Below, in pieces: positions 1-6,500 of a DNA stretch of 19,723 nucleotides. The DNA comes from Anammoximicrobium sp032229885. Its GTDB lineage: Bacteria; Planctomycetota; Planctomycetia; Pirellulales; Pirellulaceae. A program made the translations under genes and the position numbers. Each line of letters opens with the position of its first letter. Positions within the stretch are counted from its first letter, which is position 1. The stretch covers positions 1 to 19,723 of the forward strand of contig JAVYAJ010000048.1 in NCBI GenBank assembly GCA_032229885.1. The letters are read 5' to 3'. The notes below the pieces were generated by a model. The model saw only the letters and a program-made list of their open reading frames with translations, made no database searches and was not told where the DNA came from.

Positions 1-367
1 ATCCGCGGACGTTGGCCGCCGAAGACGCAGAAGGACGCAGAAATTTTTCGCTGGCTGAAAACATTGTTAAAAACTTCACGATGTTTGAGGTTAGTAGTAG
101 AGTGTGCGATCCCCGCACCCCGGCGACCGGGATTACGGCGAGCGTGACGGCAAGGCTAGGTATCGGGGATAGCCGCGATTGTCGGGCCGCGGGACTTCCT
201 CGCTCTGCCGAGTGCGACGCCCCGAAAATTAGGATTGGACAAAGTCCTTAGACTTCGTCTAGACGAAGCGCGAACGGCGTCTCGGGGCCAGCGACCTTCG
301 CACCGCATTGATACGGGCTTACGCACGGCGACGCGGCGGTGACGCGGGCACACGATCTGCGCGGGGC
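1..367. other. Intergenic region downstream of hisB, with short repeats
   Basis: I see no convincing gene here. The region begins with a 10-bp tandem repeat, GACGCAGAAG at 24-33 followed by GACGCAGAAA at 34-43. It also holds nested inverted repeats: GGAC-AAA-GTCC (237-247), TAGAC-TTC-GTCTA (249-261) and a perfect 16-bp palindrome, CTTCGTCTAGACGAAG (253-268). The palindromes lie about 100 nt past the hisB stop on the minus strand. They could be a weak terminator or a protein-binding site, but no clear T-run follows. A short open frame at 12-251 on the plus strand has no recognisable protein features and was not called. Confidence 0.5.
253..268. repeat. Perfect 16-bp palindrome
   Basis: CTTCGTCTAGACGAAG is its own reverse complement. 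It overlaps a second inverted repeat (TAGAC-TTC-GTCTA, 249-261), so the locus could fold in two alternative ways. It lies in the gap beyond the 3' end of hisB. Its role is unknown: an operator or part of a transcription terminator are both possible. Confidence 0.6.
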
Positions 368-961
368 TCAGCCGGTCAGCGTGCCTTTGGTGCTGGGCAC
401 GGTCGTGGATCGCGGGTCGCGTTGGACGGCCATCCGCAGCGCCCGCGCGGCGCATTTGAAGATCGCCTCGCTGATGTGATGGCTGTTGCGGCCATGATGC
501 AGCATGATGTGCAGATTGCACAGCGCGTTGGCGGCCGTCGCCTGCCAAAAGTCTTCGACCAGCTCGCTGTCGAACTGGCCGATCTGAGGCGAGGGAAACG
601 CAGCCTGGAACACCAGAAAATACCGACCGCTCAGATCCACGGCGGTCGTGACCAGTGTCTCTTCCATCGGCAGCGTAAAGTGACCGTAGCGCTGGATGCC
701 GACCTTGTCGCCCAGCGCTTGACGAATCGCCTGCCCCAGGCAGATTCCGACGTCTTCGACCGTGTGATGCTGGTCGACATGCAGGTCGCCCTGGGCGTCC
801 ACGCGCAGGTCGAAGTTGCCGTGCCTGGCGAACAGTTCGAGCATGTGATCCAGAAACCCGACGCCCGTGCGGATCTGCGATCGGCCGTCGCCATCGAGTT
901 CGAGTTCCAGTTGCACCTCGGTTTCCGCGGTGCGGCGTTCAATTCTCGCTGTGCGGGCCAT
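368..961 (-). CDS. hisB: Imidazoleglycerol-phosphate dehydratase
   Basis: This enzyme dehydrates imidazole-glycerol phosphate to imidazole-acetol phosphate, the sixth step of histidine synthesis, in the cytoplasm. The 197 residues match the usual monofunctional size. Manganese-binding signatures are visible: GFLDHML near 35-41, HHTVED at 65-70, and the C-terminal HHGRNSHHISEAIFK at 155-169. There is no N-terminal phosphatase domain, unlike the bifunctional enterobacterial HisB. The ATG at 961 lies only 4 nt after the hisC stop, so the two are almost certainly co-transcribed and translationally coupled, and HisC acts on the product of HisB. It is the last gene of this minus-strand run. The assignment is firm on motif grounds. 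Confidence 0.96.
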   Translation of the reverse strand: MARTARIERRTAETEVQLELELDGDGRSQIRTGVGFLDHMLELFARHGNFDLRVDAQGDLHVDQHHTVEDVGICLGQAIRQALGDKVGIQRYGHFTLPMEETLVTTAVDLSGRYFLVFQAAFPSPQIGQFDSELVEDFWQATAANALCNLHIMLHHGRNSHHISEAIFKCAARALRMAVQRDPRSTTVPSTKGTLTG

Positions 962-965
962 TCGT

Positions 966-2012
966 CTATACCATTGCTTTCAGCAGTTCGAGGACGGCGG
1001 CGATTTGTTCATCGGTTCCGACGCTGATCCGCAGCCCATCCTGCCAGCCGGGATAGTTCAAATATCGGACCAGTACGCGATTCTGCTTCAAGGCTTCGTA
1101 CAGTTCAACCGCCGTGCGTCGCGCGTGGGTGCACCACACAAAGTTGGCCTGTGATGGCAAGACGGCAAACCCCAATGCTCGCAGGCCGGCGGTCAATCGG
1201 TCGCGCGTTTGGCGAACGCGCGCCACGTTGTCCCGCAGCCACGCTTGATCGTCGATGGCCGCGGTCGCGCCGGCTAGCGACAGCGCGTCGCAGTTGTACG
1301 AGTCCTTGACCTTGATGAACTGGTCGATCAGGCGTGGCTGGGCGATCAGATAGCCGAACCGGAGCCCGGCCAAAGCGTACGATTTGCTGAGCGTCCGCGC
1401 GACCATGATCCGCTCGTCTTGAGCCACCAGATCGACACAGTTCTGTTCGGCGAAATCGGCATAAGCCTCGTCGACCAACAGCGGGCAGCGCAGTCGCTGG
1501 GCCAGATCCAGGATTGCCTCGCGCGGAACGACGGTGCCGGTGGGGCTGTTCGGATTGGGCAGGAACACCAGACGCAAATCGTCGGCGTGGGCCGCAAACT
1601 CGGGCGGCAGGCTCCAGTCGTCGCGAAACCGCACCTCTTCCCAGGCGGCGCCTTGAAGCTGGGCGAGCGTCTTGTACAGGACATAGCTGGGATACGGCAG
1701 CCGTAGGCGTCGGCCCGCGCCGACCAGCGCACGGGTGACGATCGTCAGGATGTCGTCGCTGCCGTTGCCGCACAGGATCCAGTCGCGTTCGACGCCCAGG
1801 ATGGCGGCCGCCCGATCCCGAAACGCATTGCCCAGCGGATCGGGATATCGTGTCAGCGACGTTTCCGCCGCCTGCTGGATCGCGCGAACCACGTGCGGCG
1901 AGGGTGGATACGGGTTCTCGTTCGTGTTCAGCTTGATGAACTTGCCGGCCTGCGGCTGCTCGCCGGGCACGTACCCGGACATGGATTCGATTTCAGGACG
2001 AAAATACGTCAT
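966..2012 (-). CDS. hisC: Histidinol-phosphate aminotransferase
   Basis: A PLP-dependent fold-type I aminotransferase that converts imidazole-acetol phosphate and glutamate to L-histidinol phosphate. From the ATG at 2012 it is 348 residues, the usual family length. Motifs in order: LNTNENPYPP near 28-37, NPNSPTGT at 153-160, DEAYADF at 181-187, and TLSKSYALAGLRFGY with the PLP-binding lysine at about 210. The frame is open further upstream to 2114, but that extra stretch (rich in Ser, Ala and Pro) has no family similarity, so the start before TYFRPEIESM was preferred although no strong Shine-Dalgarno precedes it. It is followed after 4 nt by hisB, the preceding enzyme of the same pathway. A possible promoter lies at 2178-2206. 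Confidence 0.94.
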   Translation of the reverse strand: MTYFRPEIESMSGYVPGEQPQAGKFIKLNTNENPYPPSPHVVRAIQQAAETSLTRYPDPLGNAFRDRAAAILGVERDWILCGNGSDDILTIVTRALVGAGRRLRLPYPSYVLYKTLAQLQGAAWEEVRFRDDWSLPPEFAAHADDLRLVFLPNPNSPTGTVVPREAILDLAQRLRCPLLVDEAYADFAEQNCVDLVAQDERIMVARTLSKSYALAGLRFGYLIAQPRLIDQFIKVKDSYNCDALSLAGATAAIDDQAWLRDNVARVRQTRDRLTAGLRALGFAVLPSQANFVWCTHARRTAVELYEALKQNRVLVRYLNYPGWQDGLRISVGTDEQIAAVLELLKAMV

Positions 2013-2177
2013 GGCGTTTGCAGAGTCTGGATTAACACTGGATGGCGGTTGGACGTGATTGGCCAGTTGTCGGGTTGAACTCGAAGCGGGCGACGATGGC
2101 CGCGCGAGCGCCACGTCTTGCGCGGCACGGGCGAGCGAGAGCCCACCCGACGAGCCTCCATCTTCCGCGCCGCGGGC

Positions 2178-2206
2178 AGTATAGCCCGAACCGGGTCTTC
2201 GCTAAA
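2178..2206 (-). promoter_or_regulatory. Possible sigma70-type promoter for hisC-hisB
   Basis: Read on the minus strand, TTTAGC (2206-2201) and TATACT (2183-2178) are separated by 17 nt. The -10 matches the consensus at 5 of 6 bases and the -35 at only 3 of 6. It lies about 165 nt upstream of the hisC start in the gap between proB and hisC. The gap (2013-2265) holds nothing else recognisable. Confidence 0.35.
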
Positions 2207-2265
2207 CGGGTGAACGAGGCCGCAGCAGCGCGCCGGCGCAGCTCGCGCGGGTGCGGATCGTCCGT

Positions 2266-3411
2266 CTAGTCACTGCCAACCAGCGTGAGGTTGTCGCGGT
2301 GGACGACTTCTTCGTAGGGGCAATGTCCCAGGACTTGGGCGATTCGTTTCGACGCGAGGCCTTGGATTCGGCGCAGGTCGCCGACTGAATAGTTCGTCAA
2401 ACCGCGGGCGATTTCGCGGCCGTCTGGCGCGCACAGGGCCACGGCGTCGCCTTTGGAAAACTCGCCTTCTGTCGCGACGACGCCGATCGCCAACAGGCTG
2501 CGGCCCTGCTCGGCCACGGCGCGCACGGCGCCCGCGTCCAACAGCAGGCGGCCGGCCGGGCGCGCCGAGAAGCCGATCCACCGCTTCCACGGGCTGACCG
2601 CATGGCCCTGTGCCAGGAACAACGTTCCCAAGGGTTCGCCGGCTAGGACGCGGCGCAGGATCTCCGGTTGCCGTCCGCTGGCGATGATCACGTTCTCGCC
2701 CGCCATCGTGACGATCCGGGCCGCTTCGAGCTTGCTGGCCATCCCGCCTTTGCTCAAGCCCGTCAAACGGTCGCGCACCAAGTTGCGGACAGCGTCGTTC
2801 AGCCGATCGATCGTCGGAATCACTCGCGAGGCTGGTTCCCGCGGGTCGCCGTCGTACAGTCCATCGACGTCGGACAGGATCAGCAGCAGCGGAGCTCGCA
2901 GCAGGTTGGCGACGAGCGCGGCGAGGCGATCATTGTCACCGAAAGCCGTCATCAGCTCGTCCACGGCCACGGTGTCGTTCTCGTTGATCACCGGGATCGC
3001 GTTGAACTCCAATAGCGACAACAGCGTATTGCGCACGTTCAGATAGCGAACGCGATGGCTGAGGTCGTCGGCGGTCAGCAGCACCTGCGCCGCACGGCGG
3101 CCGTATTTGCGGAACGTGCGATCATAGGTCTCGATCAGATTGGTCTGCCCGACCGCCGCCACGGCCTGTAGCTTTGCCAGGTCGGTCGGCCGCTGCTTCA
3201 ACCCCAGCAGGCCCAGGCCCGCACCGACGGCGCCCGAGCTGACCAGCACCACGCGGTGGCCCGCGTCGTATACCGCGGCGATGTCTTCGGCCAGGCTGGC
3301 GATCCGGTCCTCGTTCAATCGACCGTCGGCGTGGGTGAGGACGCGCGTCCCGACTTTGACAACCAAGATATGGGCCGTGGCCGTGACTTCTTGACGCAAC
3401 AGGTCGAGCAT
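2266..3411 (-). CDS. proB: Glutamate 5-kinase
   Basis: ProB phosphorylates L-glutamate to glutamyl-5-phosphate, the first and feedback-controlled step of proline synthesis. The 381-residue protein has the long architecture: an amino-acid kinase domain (about 12-265) and a C-terminal PUA domain (about 285-365). Visible signatures are VVKVGTRVL at 17-25, SSGAVGAG at 58-65, the glutamate-site motif NENDTVAVDE at 143-152, FGDNDRLAALVA at 157-168, and SDVDGLYDGDP at 180-190. The ATG at 3411 has no clear Shine-Dalgarno. A TATAAT hexamer about 80 nt upstream may be its -10 element. It is on the same strand as hisC but 253 nt away, so co-transcription is uncertain. No proA is seen in the window. Confidence 0.95.
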   Translation of the reverse strand: MLDLLRQEVTATAHILVVKVGTRVLTHADGRLNEDRIASLAEDIAAVYDAGHRVVLVSSGAVGAGLGLLGLKQRPTDLAKLQAVAAVGQTNLIETYDRTFRKYGRRAAQVLLTADDLSHRVRYLNVRNTLLSLLEFNAIPVINENDTVAVDELMTAFGDNDRLAALVANLLRAPLLLILSDVDGLYDGDPREPASRVIPTIDRLNDAVRNLVRDRLTGLSKGGMASKLEAARIVTMAGENVIIASGRQPEILRRVLAGEPLGTLFLAQGHAVSPWKRWIGFSARPAGRLLLDAGAVRAVAEQGRSLLAIGVVATEGEFSKGDAVALCAPDGREIARGLTNYSVGDLRRIQGLASKRIAQVLGHCPYEEVVHRDNLTLVGSD

Positions 3412-3491
3412 GGTGGCACGGCTTCGAGGGCCGTCGACAAGGTTCAGGGGCTGCCTGCGCAGCGGGCGCAGACCGGACGATCTGGCCGCGG

Positions 3492-3497
3492 ATTATA
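3492..3497 (-). promoter_or_regulatory. Possible -10 element upstream of proB
   Basis: A perfect TATAAT on the minus strand lies about 80 nt upstream of the proB start, in an otherwise very GC-rich gap. No good -35 hexamer sits 16-18 nt upstream of it, so this is only a candidate. Confidence 0.3.
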
Positions 3498-3575
3498 CCG
3501 CGTTGTGCCGCCCGCGGGCAGTCCGCCGCCATCCGGATTTCCGCCGCCTCGCACGATGCCCGACGGAAACGGGCT

Positions 3576-4142
3576 CTACGAAGAAACGGCCGGCGCCGCA
3601 GTCGCTCGATCACAGGCGTGCGAACGGGCGGTGGCCGAAACCTCGGATACGTTCCGCTCTTCATCCGGCTGAGACGCATCGGCCGGCACAAAGCGGAAGA
3701 TGCCCACCGGCGCCACGGAGATGTTGCCGCAGATGGTGATCACGTCTTCCGGACGGCAGGTGATGCGGTGCATGGCCATCGCATCGCCCGAGCCTCGGTC
3801 ATCTGCCGCTGACTCGGTGGCCTGCGCCGTCGGCGCCCCGTTCAGACGCACGGGCACCCGCGGCGGAACGTGGATCCGCAAGCAAACTTCGGCGTCGTCG
3901 ATCTTGGTCAGCGTCCCGGCGCGCGGGCGCGCCGGCATCCTGCCCGCGCCGCGCGAAAACCCCGCGCTCCGCGAGCGGCATTCGCTGCGCTCGATGGTGA
4001 CGTAGCGCGGGCATTGAAATCCCAGCCGTACACGAGTTCCCGTCAGACGCGCGCCTTCGCGATCAGACACCCTCTCGACCGTCACGGTGATCTCGTCCGC
4101 CAACACGACGCTTTCGTCCCACTTGCGAGTCAGCACCAACAT
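3576..4142 (-). CDS. CsrA-type RNA-binding protein with long, atypical extension
   Basis: The first 54 residues look like CsrA/RsmA, a dimeric regulator that binds GGA-containing mRNA leaders. MLVLTRKWDESVVLADEITV aligns with the CsrA start, and VRLGFQCPRYVTIERSE (38-54) with the VRIGI-AP-V-RE strand. Two features are odd. The loop between strands (about 24-37) is longer than normal. The protein then continues to 188 residues, whereas CsrA is usually 60-80. Residues 55-76 (CRSRSAGFSRGAGRMPARPR...) look like translated palindromic repeat DNA. The C-terminal part (about 125-155) is unrecognised. A strong Shine-Dalgarno (GGGAGG, about 5 nt before the ATG at 4142) supports the start. It sits alone, between proB and the cupin gene. 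A CsrA-derived protein is likely, but its RNA-binding activity cannot be assumed. Confidence 0.7.
   Translation of the reverse strand: MLVLTRKWDESVVLADEITVTVERVSDREGARLTGTRVRLGFQCPRYVTIERSECRSRSAGFSRGAGRMPARPRAGTLTKIDDAEVCLRIHVPPRVPVRLNGAPTAQATESAADDRGSGDAMAMHRITCRPEDVITICGNISVAPVGIFRFVPADASQPDEERNVSEVSATARSHACDRATAAPAVSS
3915..3980 (-). repeat. Repeat-like palindromic insertion within the CsrA-type gene
   Basis: This stretch codes residues 55-76 of the CsrA-type protein. On the plus strand, GGCGCGCGGGC can pair with GCCCGCGCC about a dozen bases later, enclosing GGCATCC. The next bases, around CCGCGAGCGGCATTCG, form a second GC-rich inverted segment. The encoded AGRMPARPRAG-type peptide is what such GC-rich palindromic repeats give when translated. 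I infer a repeat inserted in frame into the gene. The exact ends are uncertain. Confidence 0.45.
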
Positions 4143-4627
4143 GTGAACCTCCCTGCGGTTGAAGCATCTGACGACGTTTCTCGCACCGACCGGCGACGCG
4201 CGTGTCGACGCCGGCTGCGAGCCGTGGCCCGCGCCATCGGCTCGCGGGCGCCGGATGCCTGGTTATCCCGTCGATTCTTTCTCGCCAGAACCAAGCACGC
4301 CAAGACGCCAAGCGGGCCAAGACACCAAGCAGGCGTAGTATCGCATGTTCTTTCGGTTTGCGACAAGATCAGTTTATCGACGGCCAGGATCAGGGATCAG
4401 ATGCGCTGGCCCCGACGCTTTGTTCGTGAGGGCCAACAAGCGTGTGAAGGGCGGCTTGGTCTTGGCGCAGTCGCTTTGGCTGGCGTCACACAGGCTCGGA
4501 TCGTCTGGGTTCGCCGCTACGCCCCCGGCCGCCGCGGCCTCGGCCGCCGCGTCACCCGCCGCCGCGTCACCCGTCGCGGGCGCACGCGAGTCGTCCGCCC
4601 GTGCCGACTGGCCTTGAAACGCGCGCC
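4143..4627. other. Intergenic region with periodic CCAAG repeat and 15-bp tandem repeat
   Basis: No gene could be supported in these 485 bases. Five copies of CCAAG start at 4291, 4300, 4308, 4317 and 4325, with 8-9 nt spacing. A perfect 15-bp tandem duplication of GCCGCCGCGTCACCC lies at 4543-4557 and 4558-4572. The leader of the CsrA-type gene is at the left end. A plus-strand frame (4345-4617) is open and would encode an Ala-rich tail, but it has no Shine-Dalgarno and no recognisable domain. Confidence 0.5.
4291..4333. repeat. Short periodic repeat, five CCAAG units
   Basis: CCAAG recurs five times with spacings of 9, 8, 9 and 8 nt, separated by varied CACG/ACG/CGGG/ACA spacers. Two other gaps in this window (24-43 and 7716-7763) hold tracts of similar period but different unit. 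Confidence 0.6.
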
Positions 4628-4993
4628 TTAGCGCCAGGTGCCTTTGGCGAAATGTTCGGCCAGCTCGCGGTGATCCGCTTCGGTCGGAGGCGGGCTGACC
4701 ACGACCGCCAACACGGTCTTGGTCTGGGCGCGCACGCCGCGAGCCTGGCCTGCGGCCGAATGTAGCATGGCGCCGGGACCGGCATGTTCCAACTCTTCAC
4801 CCTCGCCGACCAACCACGCCTCGCCGGACAAGACGATCATCGTCAGATCGGACTGAGGATGATGGACGGGGATCGCCTGGCCGGCTTCGAGCCCGACCAC
4901 CATGGTCTTGCTCAGCGGGGTCTGAGCCAGCGCGACGCCTTGAAAACGCTCCGGGGCGAACTTGGCCGCCTCGGTTAAACTCGGGATAATCAT
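4628..4993 (-). CDS. Small cupin-domain protein
   Basis: A 121-residue single-domain cupin. The first cupin motif is seen as GQAIPVHHPQSDLTMIVLSG (38-57) with a His pair at 44-45, followed by GEAWLVG. The second motif (GPGAMLHSAAG, 72-82) is looser and lacks the usual PxG spacing, so metal binding is plausible but unproven. It has no signal peptide and should be cytoplasmic. The ATG at 4993 is chosen because GGAG lies 7 nt upstream; the frame is open further to 5032 without a ribosome-binding site. It is the last gene of the minus-strand nirK-azurin cluster, 232 nt after the DUF2249 gene. Similar cupins accompany nitrogen-oxide genes elsewhere, so a role in sensing or scavenging metal or NO is possible, but its substrate is unknown. 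Confidence 0.8.
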   Translation of the reverse strand: MIIPSLTEAAKFAPERFQGVALAQTPLSKTMVVGLEAGQAIPVHHPQSDLTMIVLSGEAWLVGEGEELEHAGPGAMLHSAAGQARGVRAQTKTVLAVVVSPPPTEADHRELAEHFAKGTWR

Positions 4994-5143
4994 GAGGTGT
5001 CTCCGGGTATGGGCAAAACAAGCCAGTGGCAAAGAGACGCGACGCGTTTCATGTCCGCGGAACGCCGCCGCACCGGTGTGCGACTCGCGGGTCGAAGCTC
5101 AAGACTACGCCGAGGCCGAATCGGTGGGGACGCGCGAAGGAGA

Positions 5144-5175
5144 CGCCGCCGGCCGGAAAAGACGGCCGGGCGGCG
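5144..5175 (-). terminator. Strong GC hairpin after the DUF2249 gene
   Basis: CGCCGCCGGCCG (5144-5155) pairs with CGGCCGGGCGGCG (5163-5175) with one bulged base and a 7-nt loop, GAAAAGA. It lies 50-80 nt downstream of the DUF2249 stop on the minus strand and before the cupin start. There is no run of T after it, so it may be a pausing or mRNA-stabilising structure rather than a classical intrinsic terminator. Confidence 0.45.
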
Positions 5176-5225
5176 ATGCGTTTGTCTGCCACTCGCTGAC
5201 AAGAGATCACGACGCAATCGACTGC

Positions 5226-5468
5226 TCAGCCCGCGGCCGGCTTGCCGATGCGAACGCGCCAGACCGGGCCCTGTTCGAGGTACTCCCAGGTGAACTGGCC
5301 TTTGTGCTCGGCGTCGAACTGGTAATACAGCGGCTTGGGATCGTGATCATTGACCAGCTCGAACGTCTCGCCGTCCTTCAAACCGTGGTAGGTCTGGAAG
5401 ATCGTGCCATGACGCTGAAAGGGAGGCATGGGGCGAACATCGATCACGGTGCCACTATCGGTAGCCAT
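5226..5468 (-). CDS. DUF2249 domain protein
   Basis: An 80-residue protein made up almost entirely of a DUF2249 domain. Characteristic blocks are DVRPMPPFQRH at 10-20, FELVNDHDPKPLYYQF at 36-51, and GQFTWEYLEQGPVWRVRI at 57-74. DUF2249 proteins have a small TusA-like fold, are often encoded beside nitric-oxide reductase, nirK or hemerythrin genes, and have no settled biochemical role. The start at 5468 is well supported by AAAGGAG 8 nt upstream. It lies 73 nt downstream of the IscA-like/MIP18 gene on the same strand, so it probably shares a transcript. A function in NO or metal-sulfur handling is inferred only from context. Confidence 0.9.
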   Translation of the reverse strand: MATDSGTVIDVRPMPPFQRHGTIFQTYHGLKDGETFELVNDHDPKPLYYQFDAEHKGQFTWEYLEQGPVWRVRIGKPAAG

Positions 5469-5541
5469 GGTTAGGGCTCCTTTCTCAGAGGCGGCCGGAA
5501 CAAGAGTGACGGCTGGCCGCCGCGCCGTCGGAACGGGCCGG

Positions 5542-6180
5542 TCAACGGATCCAGCCCAACTGTTTCTTGGCTTCGTGGCTCATCATGGCCGGCGACCACT
5601 TGGGGTCCCAGACGATCTGGATTTCGATCGCGTCGATCCCCGGACATTTCGTTCGCACGCTGTGGTTGATCTCGCCGCGAATGTGTTCGCTGAGCGGACA
5701 GGCAGGCGTCGTCATCGTGATCCGCAGTTTGACGTCGCGTCCCTCGATGGCCAGGTTGAACAGCAATCCTAGATCGACGATGTTGACGCCGACCTCCGGG
5801 TCATCGACCAGATACAGCGCTTCGAGTACGCGGGCCGCCGTCGGAGGCGGGCTGTTTTCGTCGTACGCCGCATGGGTGACGTGCGTTTCTTCTTTCGTGT
5901 CGAACGCAAAGCCGGCGCCCTGGACATCGTCGTGACGGAAATCGATCACCGTCCCGTCGAGCGAAGTCAAGTCGTTGGCCGAGCAGGCGATGGTGATCCC
6001 GTGCGAGGTGAAGAACACGTCGTTGTCGTCGACCTTTTCGGTCAGGTCGAGCGTAAACTGCCGCCCGGCGCCGTGCCCTTTGACGCCGACGCGCAGCCAC
6101 GAGGCGGAGAGGTCTAGTTTCTGATCCTGAGCGATCGTGCGAATTTCCGTCGCGGCCTGGGGTGTCAGTTCGACGCTCAC
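5542..6180 (-). CDS. Fusion of cysteine-less IscA-like domain and MIP18/DUF59 domain
   Basis: A 212-residue two-domain protein. Residues 3-98 follow the A-type Fe-S carrier fold (LTPQAATEIR..., WLRVGVKGHGAG, ITIACSAND, LDGTVIDF). The three cysteines that bind the cluster in IscA/ErpA are gone: GGGCSG is replaced by GHGAGR (35-40) and the CGCG motif by GAGFAF (88-93). Residues 113-212 are a MIP18-family (DUF59) domain, as in SufT/PaaD, with DDPEVGVNIVDLGLL at 126-140, the conserved Cys in TTPACP at 161, and a C-terminal WDPKWSPAMMS. The start is a GTG at 6180, chosen because AAGGAG precedes it by 10 nt; the frame stays open far upstream only by chance. It follows nirK by 320 nt on the same strand. 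A role in Fe-S cluster assembly or repair is probable for the second domain; the first may be structural. Confidence 0.88.
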   Translation of the reverse strand: MSVELTPQAATEIRTIAQDQKLDLSASWLRVGVKGHGAGRQFTLDLTEKVDDNDVFFTSHGITIACSANDLTSLDGTVIDFRHDDVQGAGFAFDTKEETHVTHAAYDENSPPPTAARVLEALYLVDDPEVGVNIVDLGLLFNLAIEGRDVKLRITMTTPACPLSEHIRGEINHSVRTKCPGIDAIEIQIVWDPKWSPAMMSHEAKKQLGWIR

Positions 6181-6500
6181 GCTTGACTTGCTCCTTGGCC
6201 CGTCGTTGCCCGCGGATGCTGGGAACCGCGCGCTGTCGGCGAGAGCCTGGTTCGGGGATCGAATGGATGCTGTGTTTACGTTGTGATTGGTGTGTGTCTG
6301 GTCCGTTCGAGACTTGCCGGTTCGCGCTCGATCACCGCGGTTCGCCCGCCGCCAAGGCACGCCTGTGAACCATCGGTTCGGCCGCGGCTGCGGCTCGGGC
6401 GTTGCCCTGTTTTGATTTTCACCCAGCCGCACACCCCACGGCGCGGGATTCCCACACGGTGGCGACCACGGCCACAACGGTCTCGCGCCCCGCCGACGCG
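6181..6500. other. Gap between nirK and the IscA-like/MIP18 gene
   Basis: These 320 bases carry no supported gene. The reading frame of the downstream gene remains open across the gap and into nirK, but the encoded stretch is Arg/Pro-rich with no domain, and the good Shine-Dalgarno lies at 6191-6196. No clear terminator or promoter was seen. Confidence 0.5.
6191..6196 (-). promoter_or_regulatory. Shine-Dalgarno that sets the GTG start at 6180
   Basis: AAGGAG on the minus strand is followed after 10 nt by GTG, from which the protein begins (M)SVELTPQAA, exactly where the IscA-like fold begins. This decides the start against the much longer open frame. Confidence 0.75.

Noticed and set aside
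12..251. 79-codon plus-strand frame at the left end
   Set aside because: It covers a tandem repeat and palindromes, has no Shine-Dalgarno and no protein-like pattern.
3558..3574. GCCCG-N7-CGGGC hairpin as terminator of the CsrA-type gene
   Set aside because: A 5-bp stem with no T-run downstream is too weak to call.
4291..4333. CCAAG units as a CRISPR array
   Set aside because: Units are only 5 nt with 3-4 nt spacers, far too short for CRISPR repeats and spacers.
4345..4617. Possible 90-residue Ala-rich plus-strand protein
   Set aside because: No ribosome-binding site, no domain, and the Ala-rich end comes from a 15-bp tandem repeat.
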